The notes under the pieces were generated by a model, which was not told where the DNA came from, made no database searches, and saw nothing but the letters and a program-made list of their open reading frames with translations. Shown here in pieces: positions 51,803 to 60,294 of a stretch of 64,000 nucleotides of DNA. The translations under genes and the position numbers were made by a program. Numbering within the stretch: position 1 is the stretch's first letter; each line of letters begins with the position of its first letter. Source of the DNA: Flavobacterium sp. KS-LB2 (GTDB taxonomy: Bacteria; Bacteroidota; Bacteroidia; Flavobacteriales; Flavobacteriaceae); assembly GCF_036895565.1 (NCBI RefSeq), contig NZ_CP145904.1, forward strand, positions 124,001-188,000. The letters are read 5' to 3'.

Positions 51803-52270
51803 TTACCAGTTTTTGTAGGGATTAGTGCTTAAATAGGAATTGTAATAACGGGTAATGTTTGTCACTTCTTCACCTAGCCAATTAGGTTTTTCAAAAGTTT
51901 CCATTTCAGATTTAAGTTCAATTTCAGCCACAATTAATCCTTCGTTATCACCGTAAAATTCGTCCACTTCAAAAATATGATTGCCTAGTTTGATCTCAAA
52001 ACGAGTTTTGTCAATAACCCCTTTTTCACACAACAATAGTAATTCCTTTGCTTCAGTAACAGAAATTTCTTTTTCCCATTCAAAACGTGACATCCCAGAA
52101 TCATTTGAAATCCCTTTTATGGTCAAATAGCCTTTGTCGCCTTTTATACGCACTCGAACGGTACGTTCTGGAACCGAACTTAAATAGCCTTGCGCAATAT
52201 GATTTTGTGAAAAAGCAGCTGTTTTAAACGAATCATTGGTTACTAAAAATTTTCTTTCTATTTCAATCAT
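51803..52270 (-). CDS. CYTH domain protein (triphosphate tunnel metalloenzyme)
   Basis: 155 aa. It opens with the CYTH signature EIERKFLV and continues with RVRIKGDKGYLTIKG, IDKTRFEIKLGNHIFEVDEF, and EIELKSE: the charged residues that line the tunnel. Members hydrolyse triphosphates or act as adenylyl cyclases; most bacterial ones are short-chain tripolyphosphatases. Convergent with the rlpA-like gene (1-bp gap). The substrate is not determined by sequence. Confidence 0.9.
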   Translation of the reverse strand: MIEIERKFLVTNDSFKTAAFSQNHIAQGYLSSVPERTVRVRIKGDKGYLTIKGISNDSGMSRFEWEKEISVTEAKELLLLCEKGVIDKTRFEIKLGNHIFEVDEFYGDNEGLIVAEIELKSEMETFEKPNWLGEEVTNITRYYNSYLSTNPYKNW

Positions 52271-52292
52271 TTTAATTTTGTCTATCTATTTA

Positions 52293-52437
52293 GAGCTATT
52301 TCCAGCTATTCGTTACAATTTCTCAATCATAAAACTTTTTTTCTATTTTTAATTAAAGGAGCTTCTAGGGTCGCTCTTTATTAAAAAGAAAAAATAGTTG
52401 TTTTCAATCGAAGATTTTCACTTCTATCAGGGCTATT
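52293..52437. repeat. Dispersed structured repeat, copy C
   Basis: Begins GAGCTATTTCCAGCTATTCG and ends GATTTTCACTTCTATCAGGGCTATT. The central stem AAAACTTTTTTTCTATTTTTAA pairs with the mirrored TTAAAAAGAAAAAATAG TTGTTTT; between them is AAAGGAGCTTCTAGGGTCGC TC. Same plan as copy A with compensatory changes in the arms. Confidence 0.75.
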
Positions 52438-52677
52438 TCAGAGTTTCAAAGGTATTAAATATTTCTATTTTTAGTACTCTATTCCCTTTCGTCTAGAGTA
52501 TAAAATCAAAACGAGAATGGTAGATTGGGATTAGTTAGTTTTCAACTACCTGCTACGATTTTGAATGATTAAAGAAAATGTAATTTATACGCTTCATTTA
52601 ACAGTTATTTTATGAATAAGTTAAACGATGTTAGGGCGTCTCTTTGTATTTTTACAAAAACCGAATGAATTCTATAT
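52438..52677. other. AT-rich spacer before the recombinase-family gene
   Basis: About 240 bases with no ORF, tRNA or clear promoter. A fragment TTTCAACTACCTGCTACGAT near 52541 vaguely resembles the left end of the structured repeat and may be a decayed copy. Confidence 0.4.
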
Positions 52678-54756
52678 ATGTCAATTATTAAAGTAAAGTC
52701 CAAACCAACACCAGCAACACTTCTATTCAAGTATTTTGATAAGAGTCAATCTTGGAGAGAAATAGAGGATCCTCTTGAGCCCTTAATTGAATTAATTAGG
52801 CTTATTAGACCTTTGAAAATTAAAGACTTGAAAAGAGTTGATTTGCAAGAAATCATTTCTTTTTTTAATGCAAATGATACTTGTAGAGAGCAATTCTCAA
52901 TATACCTGAAAGAAATAGTAAAAGATAAAAAATTCAATAAAATACTTTCTGATGCGGCAATTTTGCAAGATGTAGACTTTATTTTTGAAGTTAAAAAAAG
53001 GATATTTGCTAAGTTTTTGCCATATCAACCGCAAAAAGATACTTTAGAATATATTCTCAACCAAGTTTTCTATTTGGCTAATGATACAATTTGGATTAAC
53101 AAAATTCCATCCAATCAATTAGAGGAATTATATCGCATCTTAAAATTCAAAACAATTTATGATAATGTTGCGCCAAATTCAATGCTATCAGAAGTATTAG
53201 TAGCCATGGATTTAATTACACAACGAATCAGTGGTCGTGCCTTGGAAACAGATGTTATCAAAATGGTACCAGAATTTGACGATTATGAAAGTCCTTTTAC
53301 AGCCTTTGAAAAGGAATTATTTCTAATTCAAGATAGAATTAGGAACTCAAACAACCATTATATCAAACCTGATGATTTGTCCTATGCACAGCTGTTGGTT
53401 TTGCATAAACAATGTGAAGACTTTGTAGAGAAAGCATTTCACAACAGCTCAAAGTATGGAATTTCACTTCGTGTAAATCAGAATTTATTAAAAATCAGAC
53501 AACAATTAGTACGCCTCAAGTCTTTATTTCCGTTATTGATTGTAGAAAAAACGAGTGATAAAAGAAATAACGGAATTACATTGGTTTTGCACCTAATTAA
53601 GTACAATTGCTATAAGAGCAATGTTAGAAAATTTATTAGCGAGAGTACGCAATTGATTTCTTATGAAATAACGCAACATACGGCTAAGACGGGGGAACAG
53701 TATATTACAGAAAGCCGTCAAGAGTATTTTAAAATGTTTAGAACTGCTTTAGGCGGAGGATTTATAGTAGGGATTTTATGTATTGTCAAAGTGTTACTTT
53801 CTAAGGTAGATACTAGTTTTTTTGGACATGCTTTTCTGTATAGCATGAATTATGCGTTAGGATTTATTACTATATATCTTTTAGGTTTTACGCTTGCTAC
53901 AAAGCAACCAGCAATGACCGCTTCGGCTTTGATAAAAGCATTAGAAGAAGGTGTTATAAAAAAAGGAAAAGATGCTGAAAAGTATAAAGCTTTTGCTATT
54001 CTTTTTGCGCGCGTATTTCGTTCTCAGTTTGTTGCTTTTGTGGGGAATGTAATCATGGCGTTTCCAGTTTCATTACTTGGAATCTGGGGTATTGATTATC
54101 TGTTTCAGTACAATATCGCTGCGAGTAAATGGGAAGGGCTGCTTATTGATTTGAGTCCTATTCATTCTTTAGCTATATTTCATGCAGCTATTGCTGGTGT
54201 GTTTCTATTTTTATCAGGAATCATTTCAGGTAGTATTGCCAATAGAGATAAGCACAATCAAGTGTATTTTCGCATTACAGAGCATCCTTTACTGAAAAAG
54301 AGTTTCGGAAAAGATAGAACGGTTAAATTTGCCGAATTATATAGCAAACGATGGGCGGGCATTATTTCAAATTTTTGGTTTGGAATATTCATGGGAAGTA
54401 CAGCATCTGTTGGTTTGTTTTTAGGTTTGAATCTGGATATTCGACATATTACTTTTGGAAGCGGAAACCTTGCTCTGGCATTATATGGGGCAAATTATGC
54501 AGTAAGTGACTCCATGTTATTCTGGGGTATTTTTGGTATTGGTGTTATAGGATTGGTTAACTTTATAGTAAGTTTTAGTCTTTCGCTAGGACTAGCATTT
54601 CGTTCAAGAGCCATCTCATTATTCGAATTGCGATTTGTAACAGTTTCCATTTGGAATCATTTTAAGTCAAGACCAATGAGCTTCTTTTTTCCAACAGAAA
54701 AGAAAAATAAATCAGTAGTGGTAGAGAATTATTTACACGTTGAAGATGAAAAATAA
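52678..54756 (+). CDS. 'Site-specific recombinase' family membrane protein
   Basis: 692 aa. The first half (about 1-360) is hydrophilic and helical; the second half holds about seven membrane segments (for example YSMNYALGFITIYLLGFTLATKQPAMTA and GIFGIGVIGLVNFIVSFSLSLGLAFRSRA). It matches the family annotated as site-specific recombinase, but membrane topology makes a DNA recombinase role doubtful, and no Tyr or Ser recombinase motif is visible. The label describes the family name only. ATG preceded by TATA-rich DNA. Confidence 0.85.
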   Translation: MSIIKVKSKPTPATLLFKYFDKSQSWREIEDPLEPLIELIRLIRPLKIKDLKRVDLQEIISFFNANDTCREQFSIYLKEIVKDKKFNKILSDAAILQDVDFIFEVKKRIFAKFLPYQPQKDTLEYILNQVFYLANDTIWINKIPSNQLEELYRILKFKTIYDNVAPNSMLSEVLVAMDLITQRISGRALETDVIKMVPEFDDYESPFTAFEKELFLIQDRIRNSNNHYIKPDDLSYAQLLVLHKQCEDFVEKAFHNSSKYGISLRVNQNLLKIRQQLVRLKSLFPLLIVEKTSDKRNNGITLVLHLIKYNCYKSNVRKFISESTQLISYEITQHTAKTGEQYITESRQEYFKMFRTALGGGFIVGILCIVKVLLSKVDTSFFGHAFLYSMNYALGFITIYLLGFTLATKQPAMTASALIKALEEGVIKKGKDAEKYKAFAILFARVFRSQFVAFVGNVIMAFPVSLLGIWGIDYLFQYNIAASKWEGLLIDLSPIHSLAIFHAAIAGVFLFLSGIISGSIANRDKHNQVYFRITEHPLLKKSFGKDRTVKFAELYSKRWAGIISNFWFGIFMGSTASVGLFLGLNLDIRHITFGSGNLALALYGANYAVSDSMLFWGIFGIGVIGLVNFIVSFSLSLGLAFRSRAISLFELRFVTVSIWNHFKSRPMSFFFPTEKKNKSVVVENYLHVEDEK

Positions 54757-54809
54757 TTTTTAGTACTATTAAACTATTCGAAAAGAATAGTGGATATTCA
54801 ATCATTTAG

Positions 54810-55892
54810 ATGCAGGAATTAATTCCAAATAGAAAAATTATACACGTAGATATGGATGCCTTCTATGCTTCGGTAGAGCAAATGGATAATCCTTTATTGC
54901 GTGGAAAACCTATCGCTGTCGGTGGTTCAGAAAATCGAGGTGTAGTTGCAGCGGCAAGTTATGAAGCTAGGAAATTTGGAGTTCGAAGCGCTATCAGTGG
55001 CGTTATGGCCAAAAAAAATTGTCCAGAACTTATTTTTGTGAAACCACGTTTTGACAGATACAAGGAGATTTCGAGCAAAATTCAAAAGATTTTTTATGAA
55101 TATACTGATCTAGTAGAACCACTGTCGCTAGATGAAGCTTATTTAGATGTAACCAATAATAAAAAAGGAAATCCTAGTGCTACTCTATTGGCACAGGAAA
55201 TAAGACAACGCATTTTCAACGAAGTGGGTTTAACGGCTTCGGCAGGAATATCAGTGAATAAGTTTGTGGCTAAAATTGCCAGTGATTACAATAAGCCCAA
55301 TGGTCAAAAAACGGTAAATCCAGATGAAGTTATTTCATTCTTGGAAGAATTGCCTATTCGGAAATTTTATGGTGTTGGAAAAGTAACCACCGAAAAAATG
55401 TATCAATTGGGAATTTTTACTGGAGTGGAATTGAAAAGCAAAACATTGGAGTTCCTAGAGAAGCATTTTGGGAAATCCGGAAATTTTTATTATAATGTCG
55501 TGAGAGGAATTCACAATAGTGAAGTAAAATCTAATCGAATTACAAAATCAGTTGCTGCTGAACATACTTTTGATGTCAATCTCTCTTCAGAAATTTTCAT
55601 GATTGAAAAGTTGGATAGTATTGCTAATGCATTAGAAAAAAGATTAAAAAGACACAATGTAGCTGGGAAAACGATCACTTTAAAAATAAAGTACAGTGAT
55701 TTTACGCAACAAACGCGGAGCAAAACCTTGCCTTATTTCATCTCAGATAAAGGATTGATTTTAGAAATTGTAAAGGAGTTGTTGTATCAGGAACGTATGA
55801 AGGATTCTGTTCGGTTACTAGGAATTTCACTTAGTAATTTAAACACTGAAGAGAAAAAATTTGTTGTTGTACAGTTAAAATTTGATTTTTAA
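54810..55892 (+). CDS. dinB: DNA polymerase IV (Y-family)
   Basis: 360 aa. Catalytic residues in HVDMDAFYASVEQ (start) and SLDEAYLDVTNNKKG, with YEARKFGVRSAI and the HhH KFYGVGKVT; the C-terminal little-finger domain is present (about 245-345). No beta-clamp QL...F motif other than the terminal VQLKFDF, which may serve. It performs error-prone translesion synthesis. A 53-bp spacer separates it from the membrane protein gene. Confidence 0.95.
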   Translation: MQELIPNRKIIHVDMDAFYASVEQMDNPLLRGKPIAVGGSENRGVVAAASYEARKFGVRSAISGVMAKKNCPELIFVKPRFDRYKEISSKIQKIFYEYTDLVEPLSLDEAYLDVTNNKKGNPSATLLAQEIRQRIFNEVGLTASAGISVNKFVAKIASDYNKPNGQKTVNPDEVISFLEELPIRKFYGVGKVTTEKMYQLGIFTGVELKSKTLEFLEKHFGKSGNFYYNVVRGIHNSEVKSNRITKSVAAEHTFDVNLSSEIFMIEKLDSIANALEKRLKRHNVAGKTITLKIKYSDFTQQTRSKTLPYFISDKGLILEIVKELLYQERMKDSVRLLGISLSNLNTEEKKFVVVQLKFDF

Positions 55893-55988
55893 TGCCCTAA
55901 CTGACTCCTTCAACAATGGTTAAAGTCTACAATATGTGCTTTTCTTTTTATAAATAAAATTATATTTGGTTCTTTAATACATAATGAT

Positions 55989-56504
55989 ATGAATAATTTT
56001 AGAGAGTATGAAGAGGCTATTGCCAAGTATCACGGTGGCTTAAGTGTTAAAACAGTTCCTGTTTCTTCTTGGAATTTTCATAATGATTTTTTAATTGTGA
56101 TGAAAAATATCTTTCAAGATTTGAATAAGATTCAAGCATTTGCCACTCAAAGTAAATGGATTGATAACAATTGGGATTTAAAAACACGATTGAGGGAAGA
56201 GGTTGTAATTGTGACAGATGCTAAATTAAATATTGTTTTTGCTTCACACAATATGATAAAGATGAATGGTTATGTAGAATCAGAAGTTTTGGGTAAAAAT
56301 CCTAAGATTTTTCAAGGAGATGTAACCGATTTGACAATCTCCCGCGAAATAAGAGATTCTATCTCACTCCATCAGCCTTTTGAAAAAACAGTTATGAATT
56401 ATAAAAAAAATGGAGATGTATATGCCTGCTTAATAAAAGGCTTTCCCGTTTTTAATGTTAAAGGACAATTAAGCCATTATATAGCTTTTGAGAAAGCCGC
56501 TTAA
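55989..56504 (+). CDS. Single PAS/LOV-like domain protein
   Basis: 171 aa with an N-terminal helical region (about 1-70) and one PAS domain (about 72-170: IVTDAKLNIVFASHNMIKMNGYVESEVLGKNPKIFQGDVTD ... VYACLIKGFPVFNVKGQLSHYIAFEKAA). The GKNPKIFQG stretch is like LOV domains (GRNCRFLQG), but the flavin-reactive Cys is replaced by Pro. No output domain is attached. A sensor module that presumably works by protein contact; ligand unknown. Confidence 0.85.
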   Translation: MNNFREYEEAIAKYHGGLSVKTVPVSSWNFHNDFLIVMKNIFQDLNKIQAFATQSKWIDNNWDLKTRLREEVVIVTDAKLNIVFASHNMIKMNGYVESEVLGKNPKIFQGDVTDLTISREIRDSISLHQPFEKTVMNYKKNGDVYACLIKGFPVFNVKGQLSHYIAFEKAA

Positions 56505-56543
56505 AAGAGAAAACCTTTCCAATTTGGAAAGGTTTTCTCTTTT
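56503..56543. terminator. Bidirectional terminator
   Basis: A perfect 18-bp stem, AAAAGAGAAAACCTTTCC with its mirror GGAAAGGTTTTCTCTTTT, loop AATTT. It overlaps the PAS gene stop by two bases and also serves the convergent Bax-inhibitor gene. Confidence 0.95.
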
Positions 56544-56557
56544 ATAATCAGCGGGGT

Positions 56558-57328
56558 TTAATTTTTACTATTCAATTTAGAGAGTAATCTTAAAAACTCG
56601 ATATACAACCAAACCAATGTAATCATTAATCCCATTGCACCATACCATTCCATATATTTTGGCATTTTTTGTTCGGCTCCTTTTTCGATTCGGTCAAAAT
56701 CTAAAAATAGATTCAAAGCAGCAATTACAATTACAAAAACACTAATTCCAATACTCATAATCGAATTGCCATAATGAACAGGCACAAAGCTAGTAAACAT
56801 AGAAAACAACCAAGATATTAGATAATAAGTCGCTATAGCAAGTGTAGCTGCTACAACAACTGATTTGAATTGTTCCGTTACTTTTACGATTTTAAATTTA
56901 TACAATCCCAGACAAACCATAAATGTGACAAACGTTGCTCCAACGGCTTGAATTACAATCCCTGGATACATGGCTTCAAATATTGCTGAAATTCCACCAA
57001 TAAATAGCCCTTCAAATAAAGCGTATCCAGGAGCTAAATAGGGAGAGTATTGTGGTTTGAAAGCTGAAATAAGAACTAAAACTAATCCAACAATTGCGCC
57101 TCCAATTGCAGGAACTATAGGGTTCATACCATTAAAAGTCAACCACCAGATGACTGTTGCTGATGCAGTAAGAAGTAAAAATAAAATCAAACTCTTATTT
57201 ATAGTTCCTGACAAAGTCATTTCATTGTTATAATCGATGATTGTAGCATGATGTACTTCCTCATTTTTTGAAACAGCAGTGGAAAATGTTTTGTTATTTA
57301 AAAATGGATTTTTAGAATTGAAATTCAT
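56558..57328 (-). CDS. Bax inhibitor-1/YccA-family membrane protein
   Basis: 256 aa with seven membrane segments after a polar N-terminal 60 residues (MNFNSKNPFLNNKTFSTAVSKNEEV). The family signature is FEAMYPGIVIQAVGATFVTF and LNLFLDFDRIEKGAEQKMPKYMEWYGAMGLMITLVWLYIEFLRLL, whose acidic residues form the pH-sensing site in the bacterial homologue BsYetJ, a calcium leak channel. Own promoter TATATTTG 24 bp upstream. Confidence 0.92.
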   Translation of the reverse strand: MNFNSKNPFLNNKTFSTAVSKNEEVHHATIIDYNNEMTLSGTINKSLILFLLLTASATVIWWLTFNGMNPIVPAIGGAIVGLVLVLISAFKPQYSPYLAPGYALFEGLFIGGISAIFEAMYPGIVIQAVGATFVTFMVCLGLYKFKIVKVTEQFKSVVVAATLAIATYYLISWLFSMFTSFVPVHYGNSIMSIGISVFVIVIAALNLFLDFDRIEKGAEQKMPKYMEWYGAMGLMITLVWLYIEFLRLLSKLNSKN

Positions 57329-57351
57329 AATTTGTAGGGTTATTTGTTATT

Positions 57352-57359
57352 CAAATATA
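57352..57359 (-). promoter_or_regulatory. -7 box of Bax-inhibitor-1 gene
   Basis: TATATTTG on the minus strand, 23 bases before the ATG. Confidence 0.55.
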
Positions 57360-57444
57360 AATTTTATTTTGCAGAAGACAGTTTAAAAAAATCTTAATTT
57401 TTTTTGAAGCATAGTCATGTTGCATTAGGCTTATATATAAAAAA

Positions 57445-57483
57445 ATCCGTCTTGTTTCGTTTTTAAAACGAGACAAGACGGAT
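57445..57483 (-). terminator. Terminator of pyk
   Basis: ATCCGTCTTGTTTCGTTTT and AAAACGAGACAAGACGGAT pair over 19 bp with one wobble; T6 follows on the minus strand. 22 bp past the pyk stop. Confidence 0.92.
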
Positions 57484-57505
57484 AAGTATTTAAGTAGTGT
57501 TTAAA

Positions 57506-58936
57506 CTATTCTATTTCGGATACTCTTAAGGTATTAACCATCCCTTTATCTTTAATAGGCATTGCAGCTAAATTGATAAGGAAATCTCCTTTTTGTACAA
57601 AACCTTTTTGTTTTACAATTTCGTTTATGTCAATTACAGTATCATCAGTGCTTACATCTTTAGTGTACATAAAAGATTTTACACCCCATAAAAGGTTGAG
57701 TTGCGTAAGGATTCTTTTGTTAGAAGTAAAAACTAAAATATGTGCGTTAGGTCTCCAAGCCGAAATTTGGAAAGCAGTATAGCCACTATTTGTCAAAGTA
57801 CAAATTGCTTTAGCTTTGATTACATTGGCCATGGTTGCAGCATGATGACAAATTGTTTTAGTAATAAAACGTTTTGTTTTGATTTGCGGTGTATTTTGTG
57901 GTACTTGAATTAGCGGAGAATCCTCAACTGCTTCAATAATTTGAGTCATTTTTTGAATTACTTGAACTGGATAATTTCCGGTAGCAGTTTCTCCAGAAAG
58001 CATTACTGCATCTGCACCATCCATAACGGAGTTTGCAACGTCATTTACCTCGGCACGTGTTGGCGTAAGGCTAGTGATCATTGTTTCCATCATTTGCGTA
58101 GCAACAATAACAGGAATACGAGCAGTTTTAGCTCTGCGAATTAATTCTTTTTGAACTAAAGGTACTTCATGAGCAGGAAGTTCTACTCCTAAATCTCCAC
58201 GAGCCACCATTAAAGCATCACAATAGGCAACAATCTTGTCGATGTTCTCTAATGCTTCTGGCATTTCTATTTTGGCAACAATTGGAATTTTATATTCAGA
58301 GTGCTCTGCAATTAATTCTTGTAGATCTTGTAAGTCTCTTGGTGTTTTTACAAAAGATAATGCAATCCAATCAACATTTTGTCCAATAGCAAAAATTGCA
58401 TCTGCTATATCTTTCTCAGTCATTGCGGGAAGAGAAATTTTGGTATTAGGAAGATTTACACCTTTTTTAGATTTCAATTCACCACCTTGAATTACTCTTG
58501 CTATAACTTCTGATTTTTTATCAGTTTCAACAATTTCAAAAATAAGTTTTCCGTCGTCTAGCAAAATTCTTTCTCCAGGATTTACATCATTTGGAAAGTT
58601 TTGGTATTTCATGAATACTTTCTTTGCTGTACCAAGGATGTCCTCAGCAGTAGTAAAAGTAATTAAATCTCCGTCATGTACTACTACACCTTCTTCCATA
58701 ACTCCTACGCGAAGTTTAGGTCCTTGTAAATCACCAAGGATTGCAGTTGTATAGCCAAATTCTTCATTAAGACCTCGTATGATATTAATTTTTTCTTTTA
58801 CATCTTCGTAGTCGGCATGTGAGAAATTCACTCTAAATACATTTACACCGGCATCAATCATGTCTTTTATGATTTCTCTTGTACTACATGCAGGCCCTAG
58901 TGTGGCTACAATTTTAGTTTTTTTGTTTGTAAGCAT
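57506..58936 (-). CDS. pyk: Pyruvate kinase
   Basis: 476 aa, the standard bacterial length. N-terminal TKIVATLGPACSTREII and VFRVNFSHAD, the catalytic lysine in IPIVAKIEMPEALENIDKI, VARGDLGVELP, MLSGETATGNYPV, and a C-terminal domain (about 345-476). It makes pyruvate and ATP from phosphoenolpyruvate. It follows the IPExxxVDY gene by 5 bp, an arrangement conserved in Flavobacteriia. Confidence 0.97.
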   Translation of the reverse strand: MLTNKKTKIVATLGPACSTREIIKDMIDAGVNVFRVNFSHADYEDVKEKINIIRGLNEEFGYTTAILGDLQGPKLRVGVMEEGVVVHDGDLITFTTAEDILGTAKKVFMKYQNFPNDVNPGERILLDDGKLIFEIVETDKKSEVIARVIQGGELKSKKGVNLPNTKISLPAMTEKDIADAIFAIGQNVDWIALSFVKTPRDLQDLQELIAEHSEYKIPIVAKIEMPEALENIDKIVAYCDALMVARGDLGVELPAHEVPLVQKELIRRAKTARIPVIVATQMMETMITSLTPTRAEVNDVANSVMDGADAVMLSGETATGNYPVQVIQKMTQIIEAVEDSPLIQVPQNTPQIKTKRFITKTICHHAATMANVIKAKAICTLTNSGYTAFQISAWRPNAHILVFTSNKRILTQLNLLWGVKSFMYTKDVSTDDTVIDINEIVKQKGFVQKGDFLINLAAMPIKDKGMVNTLRVSEIE

Positions 58937-58941
58937 TGGTA

Positions 58942-59430
58942 TTAAAAAATTAAATTGTTTTTTGATTTTATTTGATTTGTATCTACCGTATAAACTGTTG
59001 ATACATTATCTATGGTATTTAATAGTATCTGTATTTTTGATAAATTTACGGTATCATCATTATTTTCTATTTTTAAAAAGTAATCTACTTTTTTAAATTC
59101 TGGAAGTAAAAAAACTTTTGTTGAAACTTCCATAGTTACATTTGAAAATAAATTTTGAGTATTGTCTTTTTTATATTGAATTACTTCATTTTTATTTTGA
59201 ATCAAATCCCAAGAAATTTCTTTTTCGATGTCGCTGTACTGAAATCTCGAAAAATTTGTTTCTCCTTCTTTTATATTAATTTGAATTTCATTTTTACTTT
59301 TACTCAAATTTATAGGTAGCTTTTGATTAATAAAATAAGCCAATCTATAGTCCTCTAATGAAGTGTGAATTGCGATCAAATAGTAATCTATTTCGTCAAA
59401 TTCGTCAAGATTCAATTTAAGAATTGCCAT
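58942..59430 (-). CDS. IPExxxVDY-family protein
   Basis: 162 aa. It carries the family's naming motif as LPEFKKVDYFL (about 115-125), preceded by an N-terminal region with DYYLIAIHTSLEDYRLAYFIN. These small proteins are found in Bacteroidota directly upstream of pyruvate kinase, as here (5-bp spacer). Their biochemical role is unknown; the genomic link to pyk suggests a regulatory or assembly role, which is inference. Confidence 0.85.
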   Translation of the reverse strand: MAILKLNLDEFDEIDYYLIAIHTSLEDYRLAYFINQKLPINLSKSKNEIQINIKEGETNFSRFQYSDIEKEISWDLIQNKNEVIQYKKDNTQNLFSNVTMEVSTKVFLLPEFKKVDYFLKIENNDDTVNLSKIQILLNTIDNVSTVYTVDTNQIKSKNNLIF

Positions 59431-59544
59431 TTCATTAAAAAATAAGATGTAAATATAGTATTTCTATTGAAGCGTAGACCTCTCAAAATAAGATGTTTTT
59501 GTTAATTTATGAACGAAAACGTTATAGTTTTATGGAAATTGATA

Positions 59545-60285
59545 TTATTTCCTATCCATTTTTTCTTGAAATGCAAAATAAGCGCGTTGGGATGCTTTTT
59601 CTTCTGCTTTCTTTTTTGAGGTTGCTCTTGCTTTTGCAATTACTTTGTCATCAATGCTAAGTTTGACGCCAAATAAACGTTGTCCGTCAATTGCGTTATC
59701 TTCGAAAATATCATAATGAAATATTTTCTTTTCTTTTTGGCACCATTCTATTACCAAACTTTTATAACTAATTACTTTTCCTTCGAGTCTTGCAATATCT
59801 ACATAAGGAATTACAACTCTTTTCTGAATGAATTTTTCACAATAGACATAGCCTCTGTCAAGATAAATGGCTCCTACTAGTGATTCAAAAATATTCCCGT
59901 GTATGTTTTCTCCAAAATGCTGAATAGGCACTTTGCTTTCTATATATTGTACTAAATTTAGGTCTTTCCCTAATTCATTCAAATGCTCTCTACTTACAAT
60001 TTTTGAACGCATTTTAGTAAGATAACCTTCGTCTCCAGCAGGTGCTTTGCTAAATAAATGTGCAGCAATTACAGAGCTTAGCATAGCATCGCCTAAAAAC
60101 TCTAATCGTTCGTAATTAATTGGGTTTCCTAAAACATCCAAGCGATTTGAGGAACGATGTGTGAAGGCTTTTCTGTAGTAGTCTAAATTTATTGGGTCAA
60201 AACCCAAGATTTTCTGAATAGAATCAAAAAAAATCCCGTCTTCTGGAGAACGGGATTTTGAAAATATTTTTCTGATTATACGCAT
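59545..60285 (-). CDS. rnc: Ribonuclease III
   Basis: 246 aa. RNase III domain with NYERLEFLGDAMLSSVIA (catalytic E/D) and NIFESLVGAIYLDRG, then a C-terminal double-stranded RNA-binding domain (about 165-240, VKLSIDDKVIAKARATSKKKAEEKASQRAYF). It cleaves double-stranded RNA in rRNA maturation and mRNA control. 9 bp after fabF, so co-transcribed; the acpP-fabF-rnc order is conserved in Bacteroidota. Confidence 0.95.
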   Translation of the reverse strand: MRIIRKIFSKSRSPEDGIFFDSIQKILGFDPINLDYYRKAFTHRSSNRLDVLGNPINYERLEFLGDAMLSSVIAAHLFSKAPAGDEGYLTKMRSKIVSREHLNELGKDLNLVQYIESKVPIQHFGENIHGNIFESLVGAIYLDRGYVYCEKFIQKRVVIPYVDIARLEGKVISYKSLVIEWCQKEKKIFHYDIFEDNAIDGQRLFGVKLSIDDKVIAKARATSKKKAEEKASQRAYFAFQEKMDRK

Positions 60286-60294
60286 ATATAATGA

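Noticed and set aside
52678..54756. Mobile element carrying a site-specific recombinase
   Set aside because: The protein is a membrane protein with no recombinase motif, and no attachment sites or cargo genes surround it.
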